Part shown: one piece after another, positions 1 to 6,743 of the stretch
How positions within the stretch are numbered: position 1 is the first letter of the stretch
How the letters are laid out: each line of letters begins with the position of its first letter
From: Cryobacterium sp.
Lineage (GTDB): Bacteria > Actinomycetota > Actinomycetes > Actinomycetales > Microbacteriaceae
Assembly: GCA_019638935.1 (NCBI GenBank)
Contig: JAHBSW010000002.1
Span: 1 to 37,967, forward strand
DNA length: 37,967 nt
Direction: 5' to 3'
Position numbers and translations under genes: made by a program
Notes under the pieces: model-generated
Database searches by the model: none
The model's input: the letters and a program-made list of their open reading frames with translations, nothing else
Told to the model about the DNA's origin: nothing

Positions 1-143
1 TCGGTCACATGGGTGCGGTCCGGTTTGAGCGAGATGGCGAGGTCGACGGCGCGGAATCGGTCACGGGTGATCGCGTCCGCGGCGTCCGCCAGTTCGAGGG
101 CCAGGGCCAGGTCGGCATCCAGATCAAAGTCAACGCGAGTCAC
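1..143 (-). CDS. hisN: HisN-type histidinol-phosphatase / inositol monophosphatase family, N-terminal fragment
   Basis: Only the first 47 codons are present; the gene runs off the left edge. Translating the minus strand from a GTG at 143-141 gives a start rich in Asp, Ala and Leu, then [11 protein letters not shown] and [10 protein letters not shown]. This matches the N-terminus of actinobacterial HisN proteins, where the KPD..PVTD stretch leads into the Mg2+-binding inositol-monophosphatase fold. HisN dephosphorylates L-histidinol phosphate in histidine synthesis, in the cytoplasm. The metal-binding and catalytic residues lie outside the window, so another inositol-monophosphatase paralogue (for example CysQ or SuhB type) is not excluded. 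The gene diverges from the DsbA-like gene to its right. The start is chosen because the similarity begins there. Confidence 0.72.
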   Translation of the reverse strand, partial: MTRVDFDLDADLALALELADAADAITRDRFRAVDLAISLKPDRTHVT

Positions 144-286
144 GAGACAACCCTAACCGGGCGGGTTTCGCACGGGGAATGGGTTCGCGACAGGGGCTCG
201 GAATATTCATGCAGTCGCACTCGGTTATATTTGACCGGACAACCAATCGACCCGATCGACCGTTGCAACGACCGATAAGGAACGCC

Positions 287-1072
287 GTGAGCGCCAAGAA
301 CAAGAAGAGTGAACTGCGGGAGAAGATCGCCGAGCAGCGTGAGCAGGCGGCAAAGGCCGCGAAGCGCCGCAAGCTCTTCACACAACTGGGAATCGTGCTC
401 GGCGCCCTCGTCGTCGTGGGCATCATCGTGGCGATCGTCATCGTCGCGACGAGCGGAACCCCCGACGACGCCTCGGGCGACGCCACTCCTCCCGCCGGTC
501 AGTCGGCCATGGTGACCGTCGCGGGCGTCTCGGTTCCGCTCGAGATCACCGAGCAGGGAGTCAAGCTCGGCAACGCGGACGCACCGGTCACGATCGACCT
601 CTTCGAGGACTTCTCCTGCCCCCACTGCAAGGACTACGAGGCGACGGCAGGCTCCGCATTCCTACAGGTCGCGGCCGAGGGCGACGCCGTCGTCAACTTC
701 AACCACATCAACATCGTTACTCCATACGGTGCTCGTGGTGGAAGCATGTCGATGTGTGTTGCCGAGGGCCAGCCCGAGCTCTGGACCACGGTTCACTCGG
801 CACTGTTCACCAATCAGGGCCAGAGCACGAACACGTGGCGCACGGGAAGCTTCCGCGACTTCGCCGCACAGCTGGGTGTCACCGACCAGGACACCCTCGA
901 CTGCATCTTCGAGGGTCGCTACATGAACTGGGTCGCCATCAACACCGAGGCTGCGTTGGGCAGCGGTGTCACGGGAACCCCCAGCCTCTGGATCAATGGT
1001 GAGCAGGCGCAACTGCTGGACAGCGCCTCGCTCATCCAGGCCGTGCGTCAACTCGCCTCGGCCGGCGAGTAG
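287..1072 (+). CDS. membrane-anchored DsbA-like thiol-disulfide oxidoreductase
   Basis: The protein has 261 residues: a basic, Lys/Arg/Glu-rich cytoplasmic N-terminus (about 1-33), one membrane anchor (about 34-55), then an extracytoplasmic thioredoxin-fold domain of the DsbA/DSBA-like family. The active site is Cys111-Pro-His-Cys114 in FEDFSCPHCKDYE, and a TGTP segment near the C-terminus supplies the expected cis-proline. It probably oxidises or shuffles disulfides in exported proteins. The start is the GTG at 287, preceded by an AAGGA-type ribosome site (about 277-282). An in-frame ATG at 179 would add 36 residues that do not look like the family. The VKOR gene begins 11 nt downstream, so the two probably form an operon in which VKOR re-oxidises this protein. 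Confidence 0.88.
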   Translation: MSAKNKKSELREKIAEQREQAAKAAKRRKLFTQLGIVLGALVVVGIIVAIVIVATSGTPDDASGDATPPAGQSAMVTVAGVSVPLEITEQGVKLGNADAPVTIDLFEDFSCPHCKDYEATAGSAFLQVAAEGDAVVNFNHINIVTPYGARGGSMSMCVAEGQPELWTTVHSALFTNQGQSTNTWRTGSFRDFAAQLGVTDQDTLDCIFEGRYMNWVAINTEAALGSGVTGTPSLWINGEQAQLLDSASLIQAVRQLASAGE

Positions 1073-1083
1073 GCGGCCGCATC

Positions 1084-1746
1084 ATGAGCGAGACGACGAG
1101 CGGCAGCGGCGTCACCGCCGCCGACGAGAGTGTCGGCAGCATCCGTCGTCTCGCGATCGCATGGGCTGGTTTCGGCGCGATCGCACTCTTCGCCTCGTTC
1201 ATGCTCACGAATGACCGCATCCGTCTGCTGCAGAACCCCGACGTCGACCTCATCTGCGACATCAGTCCTTTCGTGGCGTGCGGTCCGGTCATGGAGTCGG
1301 CGGCGGGAGCCCTCTTCGGCTTTCCCAACCCCATCCTCGGACTCGTCTGCTTCACGATCATGGTGACCTCGGGCATGGCGATCCTCGCCGGCGCGCGCTT
1401 CGGCAACTGGTACTGGATCGGGATGCAGCTCGGCCTCACCTTCGCGGGCGGCTTCATCACCTGGCTGCAGACCCAGAGCCTCTGGGTGATCGGCTCGCTG
1501 TGCCTCTGGTGCATGGTCGTCTGGGCGACGACGATCCCGCTCGTGGTGCTCACGACGTCGTTCGCGCTCGCCAACGGACAGTGGTTCGATCGCCGGCGAG
1601 GCAGCTCGTGGGGCCGCGGTTTCGGCCGCTGGATGCACGAGTACCGCTGGGTCATCATCGCCCTGTGGTACCTCGCCGTCATCGCGGCGATCGCGGCGAC
1701 CTTCTACCGCGAGTTCGCGTTCATGTGGTTCGGAACGGTGCTCTAG
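1084..1746 (+). CDS. vitamin K epoxide reductase (VKOR) family membrane protein
   Basis: This 220-residue integral membrane protein has about five hydrophobic segments. It carries the two VKOR cysteine pairs: Cys58 and Cys66 in CDISPFVACGPVM (loop pair), and Cys140-Leu-Trp-Cys143 (the quinone-proximal CXXC). The FPNPILGLVCF segment is also typical of bacterial VKOR homologues. In actinobacteria VKOR takes the role of DsbB, passing electrons from a DsbA-like partner to menaquinone. The CXXC oxidoreductase encoded 11 nt upstream is the obvious partner. The family assignment is firm; the choice of partner is inferred from adjacency. A hairpin follows the stop codon. Confidence 0.93.
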   Translation: MSETTSGSGVTAADESVGSIRRLAIAWAGFGAIALFASFMLTNDRIRLLQNPDVDLICDISPFVACGPVMESAAGALFGFPNPILGLVCFTIMVTSGMAILAGARFGNWYWIGMQLGLTFAGGFITWLQTQSLWVIGSLCLWCMVVWATTIPLVVLTTSFALANGQWFDRRRGSSWGRGFGRWMHEYRWVIIALWYLAVIAAIAATFYREFAFMWFGTVL

Positions 1747-1754
1747 CCTTCCCG

Positions 1755-1794
1755 CACCCAGAAAGCGTCTCGGCACCCCCGTCGTTTCTGGGGG
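1755..1794. terminator. bidirectional hairpin between convergent VKOR and rsgA genes
   Basis: CACCCAGAAA at 1755-1764 pairs with TTTCTGGGGG at 1785-1794 (9 of 10 bases, 20-nt loop). A smaller alternative stem, ACCCCC (1775-1780) with GGGGGT (1790-1795), uses the same right arm. It sits between two convergent stop codons and could end transcription from both sides. There is no clear T-run. Confidence 0.5.
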
Positions 1795-1825
1795 TTCGAG
1801 GCGTCAAACGGGGTGGCGAGACTCG

Positions 1826-2851
1826 CTAGGTCAGCGAGCCCAGCAACCGCTGCAGCGAGTCGAGTCGCTGGCGTCCGACCTCACCGAGTTCGCCCGCTTT
1901 CTCGACCCGTTCCACGAGTGCGCAGTCGGGCGCATCCGGCAGATGCGTGCATCCTCGCGGGCAGTCCTCGGCGATGACGGCGAGATCGCGAAAGGCATCC
2001 ACGAGTCCGTCGGTGTCGACGTGGCCGAGACCGAATGAGCGGATGCCCGGGGTATCGATGATCCACCCGTCGCCGACCCGGTACGACTGGGTCGACGACG
2101 AGGTGTGGCGCCCCCGACCGGTGACGACGTTGACGACGCCGGTCGCTCGATTGGCCTCGGGAACGAGCGCGTTGACGAGGGTCGACTTGCCGACGCCCGA
2201 GTGTCCGACCGCGACGGTCGTCGTGCCCGAGATGAGCTCACGCAGTCGCTCGAGCGGAAACCGATCGTGCCGTGACGTGACGACCTCGAGATCGAGCCCC
2301 GCGAAGTTCTCGAGAAAGGGGGCGGGGTCGGCGAGGTCGGTCTTCGTGAGGCACAGGATCGGCACGATGCCCGCGTCATAGGCGGCGACGAGGTAGCGGT
2401 CGACGAGCCGCGGTCGCGGCTCGGGGTCGGCCACGGCGACGACGATGAGCAGCTGGTCGGCGTTGGCGACGATGATGCGCTCGACCTCGTCGGAGTCGTC
2501 GGCGCTGCGTCGCAGGATCGTCGTGCGCGGCTGGATGCGCACGATGCGCGCGAGGGTTCCCTCGGCACCGCTCGTGTCGCCCACGACGTCGACGCGGTCG
2601 CCCGTGACGATCGACTCCGTGCGCAGCTCGCGCGCCCGCGTGGCGCTGACCGTGCGCTCGTCGAGGGTTCCCTCGTCGAGGAGGGTGGGGTAGCGGCCAC
2701 GGTCGACCGACAGCACACGGCCGGTGACGGCATCCTCGTGCCCGGGGCGGGTCTTCGTGCGCGGGCGATTCGCCTTCGGATTCGGACGCTCGCGCACCTC
2801 GTAGTCGGCGTACGGGTCCAGCTCGTCATCATCGTCGCTGAGCCAGCTCAT
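1826..2851 (-). CDS. rsgA: ribosome small-subunit-dependent GTPase A
   Basis: The 341-residue protein has the order typical of RsgA: an acidic/basic N-terminal tail, an OB-fold (about 42-110), a circularly permuted GTPase domain and a C-terminal zinc subdomain. The permuted G motifs are visible: G4 as Thr169-Lys-Thr-Asp172, G1 as GHSGVGKST (216-224), and G3 as DTPG (266-269). The zinc ligands are Cys297, Cys301, His303 and Cys310. RsgA helps mature the 30S ribosomal subunit in the cytoplasm. The start is the ATG at 2851, 16 nt after the aroA stop; the open frame runs further upstream but there it only overlaps aroA. It is probably co-transcribed with aroA, an arrangement also seen in mycobacteria. 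Confidence 0.95.
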   Translation of the reverse strand: MSWLSDDDDELDPYADYEVRERPNPKANRPRTKTRPGHEDAVTGRVLSVDRGRYPTLLDEGTLDERTVSATRARELRTESIVTGDRVDVVGDTSGAEGTLARIVRIQPRTTILRRSADDSDEVERIIVANADQLLIVVAVADPEPRPRLVDRYLVAAYDAGIVPILCLTKTDLADPAPFLENFAGLDLEVVTSRHDRFPLERLRELISGTTTVAVGHSGVGKSTLVNALVPEANRATGVVNVVTGRGRHTSSSTQSYRVGDGWIIDTPGIRSFGLGHVDTDGLVDAFRDLAVIAEDCPRGCTHLPDAPDCALVERVEKAGELGEVGRQRLDSLQRLLGSLT

Positions 2852-2867
2852 GCGCGCTGTCCGATCC

Positions 2868-4280
2868 TCAGAGCAGGCCGAGGGCCAGGGGGTCACGGGC
2901 ACCGGTCGACGGATGCGTGAGACCCTCCCACAGTTCGACGAACTCGGGCAGGGTCTTGGCGGTCGTCGCGATGTTCTCCACGGTGACACCGTCGACGCCG
3001 AGGCCGATGATGGCGCCCGCGGTCGCGATGCGGTGATCCTCGTAGCTCTTCCACTCGCCACCGATCAGGGGTCGCGGGCGCACCTCGATGCCGTCGTCGA
3101 GCTCGGAGGCGTCACCACCGAGAGCGTTCAGCTCGTGCACGAGGGCCGCGAGCCGATCGGTCTCGTGCCCGCGCAGGTGGCCGATTCCGGTGATGCGGCT
3201 GGGGGACTCCCCGAAAGCCGCGAGAGCGACGAGGGCGGGGGCGAGCTCGCCGCCCTCGCTGAGGTCTAGGTCGATGCCCGTGAGCGGCGCGCCGCCGATG
3301 ACGCCGACTCCGCCGTCGACCGTGAGGGTCGTCGCCGTGCGGGTGACCGCGGCGCCGAAGAGAGGCAGCAGCCGCTCGAGCTCTGCGCCCACCTGCGTGG
3401 TCTGGGCGGGCCATCCGTCGACCGTGACCGTTCCACCCGCGACGAGTGCCGCCGCGAGAAACGGTGCCGCGTTCGAGAGGTCGGGCTCGATGGCGACGTC
3501 GAGCGCGCTGATGGGGCCGGGGCCGACGGCCCATACCCCTCGTGCAGGCTTCGTGACGGTGACGCCGCGAGCAGCGAGTGTCGCGATCGTCATGTCGATG
3601 TGGGGCTCGCTCGGCACGCGATCGCCGACGAGGTGCAGCTCGAGACCCTGCTCGAAGCGTGCACCCACGAGCAGGAACGCCGAGATGAACTGGCTCGAGA
3701 CGGAGGCGTCGATGTCGAGGCGGCCACCCGTGACGCTGCCCGTGCCGTAGAGGCTGAACGGGAGAGTGCGGCGACCGTCGTCGGATACATCGACACCGAG
3801 GGCGATGAGCGAATCGAGCACGGGCCTCATGGGGCGCTTGCGGGCCGCCGCATCGCCGTCGAATGCGACGGGACCGAGGGCCAGCGCGGCAAGGGGTGGA
3901 ACGAAGCGCATGACCGTGCCGGCGAGGCCGCAGTCGATCGTCGTGCCGCCGCTGAGCTCGCCGGGAGTGACGAGCAGGTCGGGGCCGAACTCACCATTCC
4001 CGTCGATCTCGCGGATGTCGACACCGAGGGCGCGCAGTGCCTCGACCATGAGGCTGGTGTCGCGTGAGAACAGGGGGGAGCGCAGCCGAGAGGGGCCGTC
4101 GGCAAGCGCGGCGAGCACCAGCTCGCGCGCGGTGAGCGACTTCGAGCCCGGGATCGACACGGTCGCGGAGAGCGGGCCGGTTGCCCGCGGGGCAGGCCAC
4201 GCCGCCGGATCATCCCCCAGCACGAGATCGTCGTTCTCGTAGGGGTTGAACTCGGGTTTGGAATATTTCGACTCAAGCAT
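2868..4280 (-). CDS. aroA: 3-phosphoshikimate 1-carboxyvinyltransferase (EPSP synthase)
   Basis: The 470-residue cytoplasmic enzyme joins phosphoenolpyruvate to shikimate-3-phosphate, the sixth step of the shikimate pathway to aromatic amino acids. Visible signatures are PGSKSLTARELVLAAL near residue 40 (phosphate-binding Lys and Ser), GLAGTVMRF, and YEDHRIAT close to the C-terminus. The N-terminus ESKYSKPEFNPY is typical of actinobacterial AroA. The ATG at 4280 is preferred to a TTG nine bases upstream. A possible -10 (TACTCT, 4294-4289) lies only 9 nt ahead, so the mRNA has little or no leader. rsgA follows after 16 nt. sigR diverges on the other strand. Confidence 0.95.
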   Translation of the reverse strand: MLESKYSKPEFNPYENDDLVLGDDPAAWPAPRATGPLSATVSIPGSKSLTARELVLAALADGPSRLRSPLFSRDTSLMVEALRALGVDIREIDGNGEFGPDLLVTPGELSGGTTIDCGLAGTVMRFVPPLAALALGPVAFDGDAAARKRPMRPVLDSLIALGVDVSDDGRRTLPFSLYGTGSVTGGRLDIDASVSSQFISAFLLVGARFEQGLELHLVGDRVPSEPHIDMTIATLAARGVTVTKPARGVWAVGPGPISALDVAIEPDLSNAAPFLAAALVAGGTVTVDGWPAQTTQVGAELERLLPLFGAAVTRTATTLTVDGGVGVIGGAPLTGIDLDLSEGGELAPALVALAAFGESPSRITGIGHLRGHETDRLAALVHELNALGGDASELDDGIEVRPRPLIGGEWKSYEDHRIATAGAIIGLGVDGVTVENIATTAKTLPEFVELWEGLTHPSTGARDPLALGLL

Positions 4281-4288
4281 TGTTGTCA

Positions 4289-4446
4289 AGAGTAGTCGGC
4301 GAAGTCGAGCGCCATGAGGGAGGCCGAGGTCGTGACCACACTGCTAGCGCCTGCCACGCCCGCGCGGGCCCGGGCCGCTCGCGCGACCGCGGCCCGTATC
4401 CGGCGGGCGCGCACTCAGCCAGTGGCACCCGCTGCGCAACTAAGCT
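4289..4446. promoter_or_regulatory. divergent aroA/sigR intergenic region with two start-proximal -10 boxes
   Basis: TACTCT (4294-4289, minus strand) lies 9 nt before the aroA ATG, and TAAGCT (4441-4446, plus strand) lies 9 nt before the sigR ATG. I see no GGAAT...GTT promoter, the class SigR normally uses to activate its own operon. The middle is extremely GC-rich and can fold (GGGCCGC with GCGGCCC near 4375-4395). No coding sequence is supported here. Confidence 0.4.
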
Positions 4447-4454
4447 GGGGTGCG

Positions 4455-5093
4455 ATGCCTAGCCCGAAGTCGAAGACCACGACCACCGCCGTTTCCTCTG
4501 ACCCCTCAGCGGAGGCGATTCTGCGTGAACGCTTCGAAGCCGAGGCGATTCCCTTCATGGATCAGCTCTACGCGGCCGCGATGCGCATGACGCGCAACCC
4601 CGCCGACGCGGCAGACCTCGTGCAGGAGACGTTCGCGAAGGCCTATGCCGCTTTCGGACGCTTCACCGAGGGCACCAACCTCAAGGCGTGGCTCTACCGC
4701 ATCCTCACGAACACCTACATCAATCTGTACCGCAAGAACCAGCGCAACCCCTACCAGGGAACGATCGACGAACTGGAGGACTGGCAGCTCGGCGGTGCCG
4801 AGTCGGCGACCGCGACGACGACCCGCTCGGCGGAGGCAGAGGCGATCAGCCGGATGCCCGACTCGGCGGTGAAGGATGCGCTGCAGTCGATCCCCGAAGA
4901 CTTTCGCCTCGCGGTCTACCTCGCCGACGTGGAGGGCTTCGCGTACCAGGAGATAGCAGAGATCATGAAGACACCAGTGGGGACCGTGATGAGCCGCCTG
5001 CATCGTGGCAGACGTCAGCTTCGCGAACTCCTCGCCAGTTATGCGCACGACCACGGTGTGGTGGGCGTGACCGTTGACGGAGAGAAGCAATGA
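4455..5093 (+). CDS. sigR: ECF sigma factor SigR/SigH (thiol-oxidative stress)
   Basis: The 212-residue protein is a group IV sigma factor. Region 2 is seen in [20 protein letters not shown] and [20 protein letters not shown]; region 4 is the HTH around [21 protein letters not shown]. The sequence is of the SigR (Streptomyces) / SigH (Mycobacterium) type, which directs transcription of thioredoxin, mycothiol and protease genes after disulfide stress. The start is the ATG at 4455, next to a -10-like TAAGCT; an upstream ATG would add a long low-complexity Ala/Arg segment. The next gene, rsrA, overlaps its stop codon by 4 nt (ATGA), so the two are translationally coupled. The aroA-rsgA neighbourhood supports orthology with mycobacterial sigH. 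Confidence 0.93.
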   Translation: MPSPKSKTTTTAVSSDPSAEAILRERFEAEAIPFMDQLYAAAMRMTRNPADAADLVQETFAKAYAAFGRFTEGTNLKAWLYRILTNTYINLYRKNQRNPYQGTIDELEDWQLGGAESATATTTRSAEAEAISRMPDSAVKDALQSIPEDFRLAVYLADVEGFAYQEIAEIMKTPVGTVMSRLHRGRRQLRELLASYAHDHGVVGVTVDGEKQ

Positions 5094-5329
5094 CCGACTG
5101 TGGTTGTGAGAAGGCGAAGGCCGAACTCGAGGAGTTCGTGCGCAATGAGCTCGCGCACTGTGACGCGGACGACATCCGCGAGCACATCGAGAACTGCGTG
5201 GAGTGCTCCGGCGAGGCGACCGTGGCGAAGGTTCTGACCGAGGCGGTGCAGCGCGCGTGCCGCGAGACCGCCCCCGAGGAGTTGCGCTCTCAGGTGCTCG
5301 AGAGCATCCGCGAGGTGCAGACGCACTGA
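5090..5329 (+). CDS. rsrA: RsrA-type zinc-binding redox anti-sigma factor
   Basis: This 79-residue protein carries the ZAS signature His32-x3-Cys36-x2-Cys39 (HIENCVEC), with further cysteines at 4, 6 and 24 and one in QRACRET near the C-terminus. In this family the reduced zinc form binds and silences the sigma factor, and oxidation to a disulfide releases it. Its ATGA overlap with sigR gives coupled translation and a matched ratio. The size and position directly after sigR make the assignment secure even though the small protein is divergent. Confidence 0.92.
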   Translation: MTDCGCEKAKAELEEFVRNELAHCDADDIREHIENCVECSGEATVAKVLTEAVQRACRETAPEELRSQVLESIREVQTH

Positions 5330-5334
5330 CCCGG

Positions 5335-5432
5335 GCTGGCTCGGTCTCGATACGGCGCTGCGCGCCTACTCGACCGGCGGACTACTTCGCTGGTCGAGTA
5401 GCGGCGCAGCCGCGTATCGAGACCAAGCCAGC
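5335..5432. repeat. long imperfect inverted repeat between convergent genes
   Basis: Two 41-nt arms (5335-5375 and 5392-5432) surround a 16-nt centre. The arms share GGTCTCGATACG, CTGCGC and CTACTCGACC, with a few mismatches in the middle. The element lies just after the rsrA stop and before the stop of the convergent oxidoreductase, so it could act as a two-way terminator. Palindromes with GGTCTCGATACG and CTACTCGACC are recurrent in Microbacteriaceae genomes, so it is probably one copy of a dispersed family. Confidence 0.8.
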
Positions 5433-5445
5433 AAGATATCGCGGC

Positions 5446-6078
5446 TCAGTCGACGATCTGGATCGCCGATGCGAAGTTCGTGCCGCGCGTGAATTGCAGC
5501 TGCATGTGCAGCCACGCGAGTGCCTCGAGCGTTCCGGCCTGAGCGAGGGCGCCCGTGTCGATCACGCGGAAGCCGGACTTCTCGGCGAAGGCCACCACGG
5601 CATCCTTGGCGCTCGCGTCGTCTCCGGCGACGAGCAGGTCGAGCGGCTGGCCGTTCTTCTCGCCGGCGACGATGTTGCCGGCGAAGACGGTGTTGAAGGC
5701 CTTGACGACGCTCGCCTTCGGGGCGATCTTCTGGATCTCCTCGGCGGCGGACTGGCCGGGCTTGATCGCGAGCCCGGTGAAGTCCGCGTTGAGCGGATTG
5801 GTGGCGTCGATGACGGTCTTTCCGTTGAGGCCGCCGAACTCCGATACGACCTCGGGCACGGCCGAGTAGGGGATCGCGAGGGCGACGATCGTGCCGGCGA
5901 TGTCGTCGCCGATGGCGCTGACGGTGACGCTGCCGCCCAGTTCGCCGGCGACGGTGCGCCCCTGTTCCTCGTTGCGCACGAGCAGCTGCACGGGGTAGCC
6001 GGCGGCGAGAGCGCGCGTGGCGATGCCGCGTGCGACGTTTCCGGCGCCGATGATCGAGATGGTGTTGCTAGCGGACAT
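5446..6078 (-). CDS. NADP-binding oxidoreductase, F420-dependent NADP reductase-like
   Basis: The 210-residue protein begins with a Rossmann motif (SIIGAGNVARGIATRALAAG). It continues with VIDATNPL and VVKAFNTVFAGN, all typical of the coenzyme-F420-dependent NADP oxidoreductase family. Many members do not use F420 and act on other substrates, so the substrate is unknown. The start ATG at 6078 has a good AAGGAG ribosome site about 9 nt upstream. The gene diverges from a MarR regulator, and two copies of a palindromic operator lie between them. It is therefore probably repressed by that MarR protein and induced by a small molecule or redox signal. Confidence 0.85.
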   Translation of the reverse strand: MSASNTISIIGAGNVARGIATRALAAGYPVQLLVRNEEQGRTVAGELGGSVTVSAIGDDIAGTIVALAIPYSAVPEVVSEFGGLNGKTVIDATNPLNADFTGLAIKPGQSAAEEIQKIAPKASVVKAFNTVFAGNIVAGEKNGQPLDLLVAGDDASAKDAVVAFAEKSGFRVIDTGALAQAGTLEALAWLHMQLQFTRGTNFASAIQIVD

Positions 6079-6143
6079 GGGGTGGAACTCCTTGAGTTGG
6101 CGGATGCAGCGGTAGTCTGCGGGGGTACGGTCGAGCATCCATG

Positions 6144-6202
6144 ATTACTTGAATGTTCAACTAATAAGCACCGTACACCCAATTACTTGAATATTCAACT
6201 AA
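6144..6202. promoter_or_regulatory. two copies of a MarR-type operator
   Basis: A 21-nt unit occurs at 6144-6164 and again at 6182-6202 with one difference. The cores are TTGAATGTTCAA (6149-6160, one mismatch from symmetry) and TTGAATATTCAA (6187-6198, a perfect palindrome). Their centres are 38 bp apart. The right copy covers the promoter region of marR; the left copy faces the divergent oxidoreductase. Duplicated AT-rich palindromes between a marR gene and its divergent target are the usual sign of autorepression plus target control. Confidence 0.85.
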
Positions 6203-6206
6203 GCAC

Positions 6207-6212
6207 TAGGCT
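6207..6212 (+). promoter_or_regulatory. -10 box of a leaderless marR promoter
   Basis: TAGGCT ends 7 nt before the A of the marR ATG, so transcription would begin at or next to the start codon. The right operator copy lies immediately upstream, where bound repressor would block polymerase. Confidence 0.55.
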
Positions 6213-6218
6213 GGATGC

Positions 6219-6743
6219 ATGGCACCCCACACCGAGACCCGCTGGCTCAACGACAACGAGCAGCGCGCGTGGCGTGCCTACCTCGTCGCGACCGAGAAGC
6301 TGTACCAGAAGATCGACCGAGAGCTGCAGCAGAACTCGGGAATGCCGCACGCGTACTACATGATCCTCGCGATGCTGTCCGAGGCTCCCGGCAACGGCCT
6401 CAAGATCTCCGAGCTCGCCGACGTGCTCACGTCATCGGTGAGCCGCCTGTCTCACGCGCTCACGAAACTCGAGACTCTCGGCTGGATTCGCAAGGACGCC
6501 GACCCGAGTGACAAGCGCGTCAGCTATGCCTGCCTCACCGACGAGGGCTTGCGCGTGCTCGTCGAGGCGGCTCCGGGACACGTGCGCACGGTCGCCTCCA
6601 ACATGTTCGATCGGCTCACCGAGCAACAGGTCGAGCAGCTCTACGAGATCTCGGCGGCCATCCTCTCCGCCGTAGCGCCCGAAGAGATCCCCGAACTCAC
6701 GCTCCGACCGGTCAAAGGCGACGACGCGACCGCTCGGCCCTAG
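6219..6743 (+). CDS. MarR family winged-helix transcriptional regulator
   Basis: The 174-residue protein has the MarR layout: dimerisation helices at both ends and a central winged helix. The HTH is LKISELADVLTSSVSRLSHAL (about residues 66-88), and the wing contains the signature DPSDKRVSYACLTDEG. It probably binds the duplicated TTGAATATTCAA sites just upstream and controls itself and the divergent NADP-binding oxidoreductase. No ligand can be inferred. The ATG at 6219 fits a leaderless start. Its stop codon TAG shares the sequence CTAG (6740-6743) with the stop of the convergent kgd gene. Confidence 0.93.
   Translation: MAPHTETRWLNDNEQRAWRAYLVATEKLYQKIDRELQQNSGMPHAYYMILAMLSEAPGNGLKISELADVLTSSVSRLSHALTKLETLGWIRKDADPSDKRVSYACLTDEGLRVLVEAAPGHVRTVASNMFDRLTEQQVEQLYEISAAILSAVAPEEIPELTLRPVKGDDATARP

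Noticed and set aside
179-286. Start of the DsbA-like protein at the ATG at 179
   Set aside because: The added residues do not resemble the family N-terminus, and a ribosome site supports the GTG at 287.
5335-5432. The long inverted repeat as an insertion sequence remnant
   Set aside because: No transposase fragment or target duplication; its structure and placement fit a dispersed intergenic palindrome.
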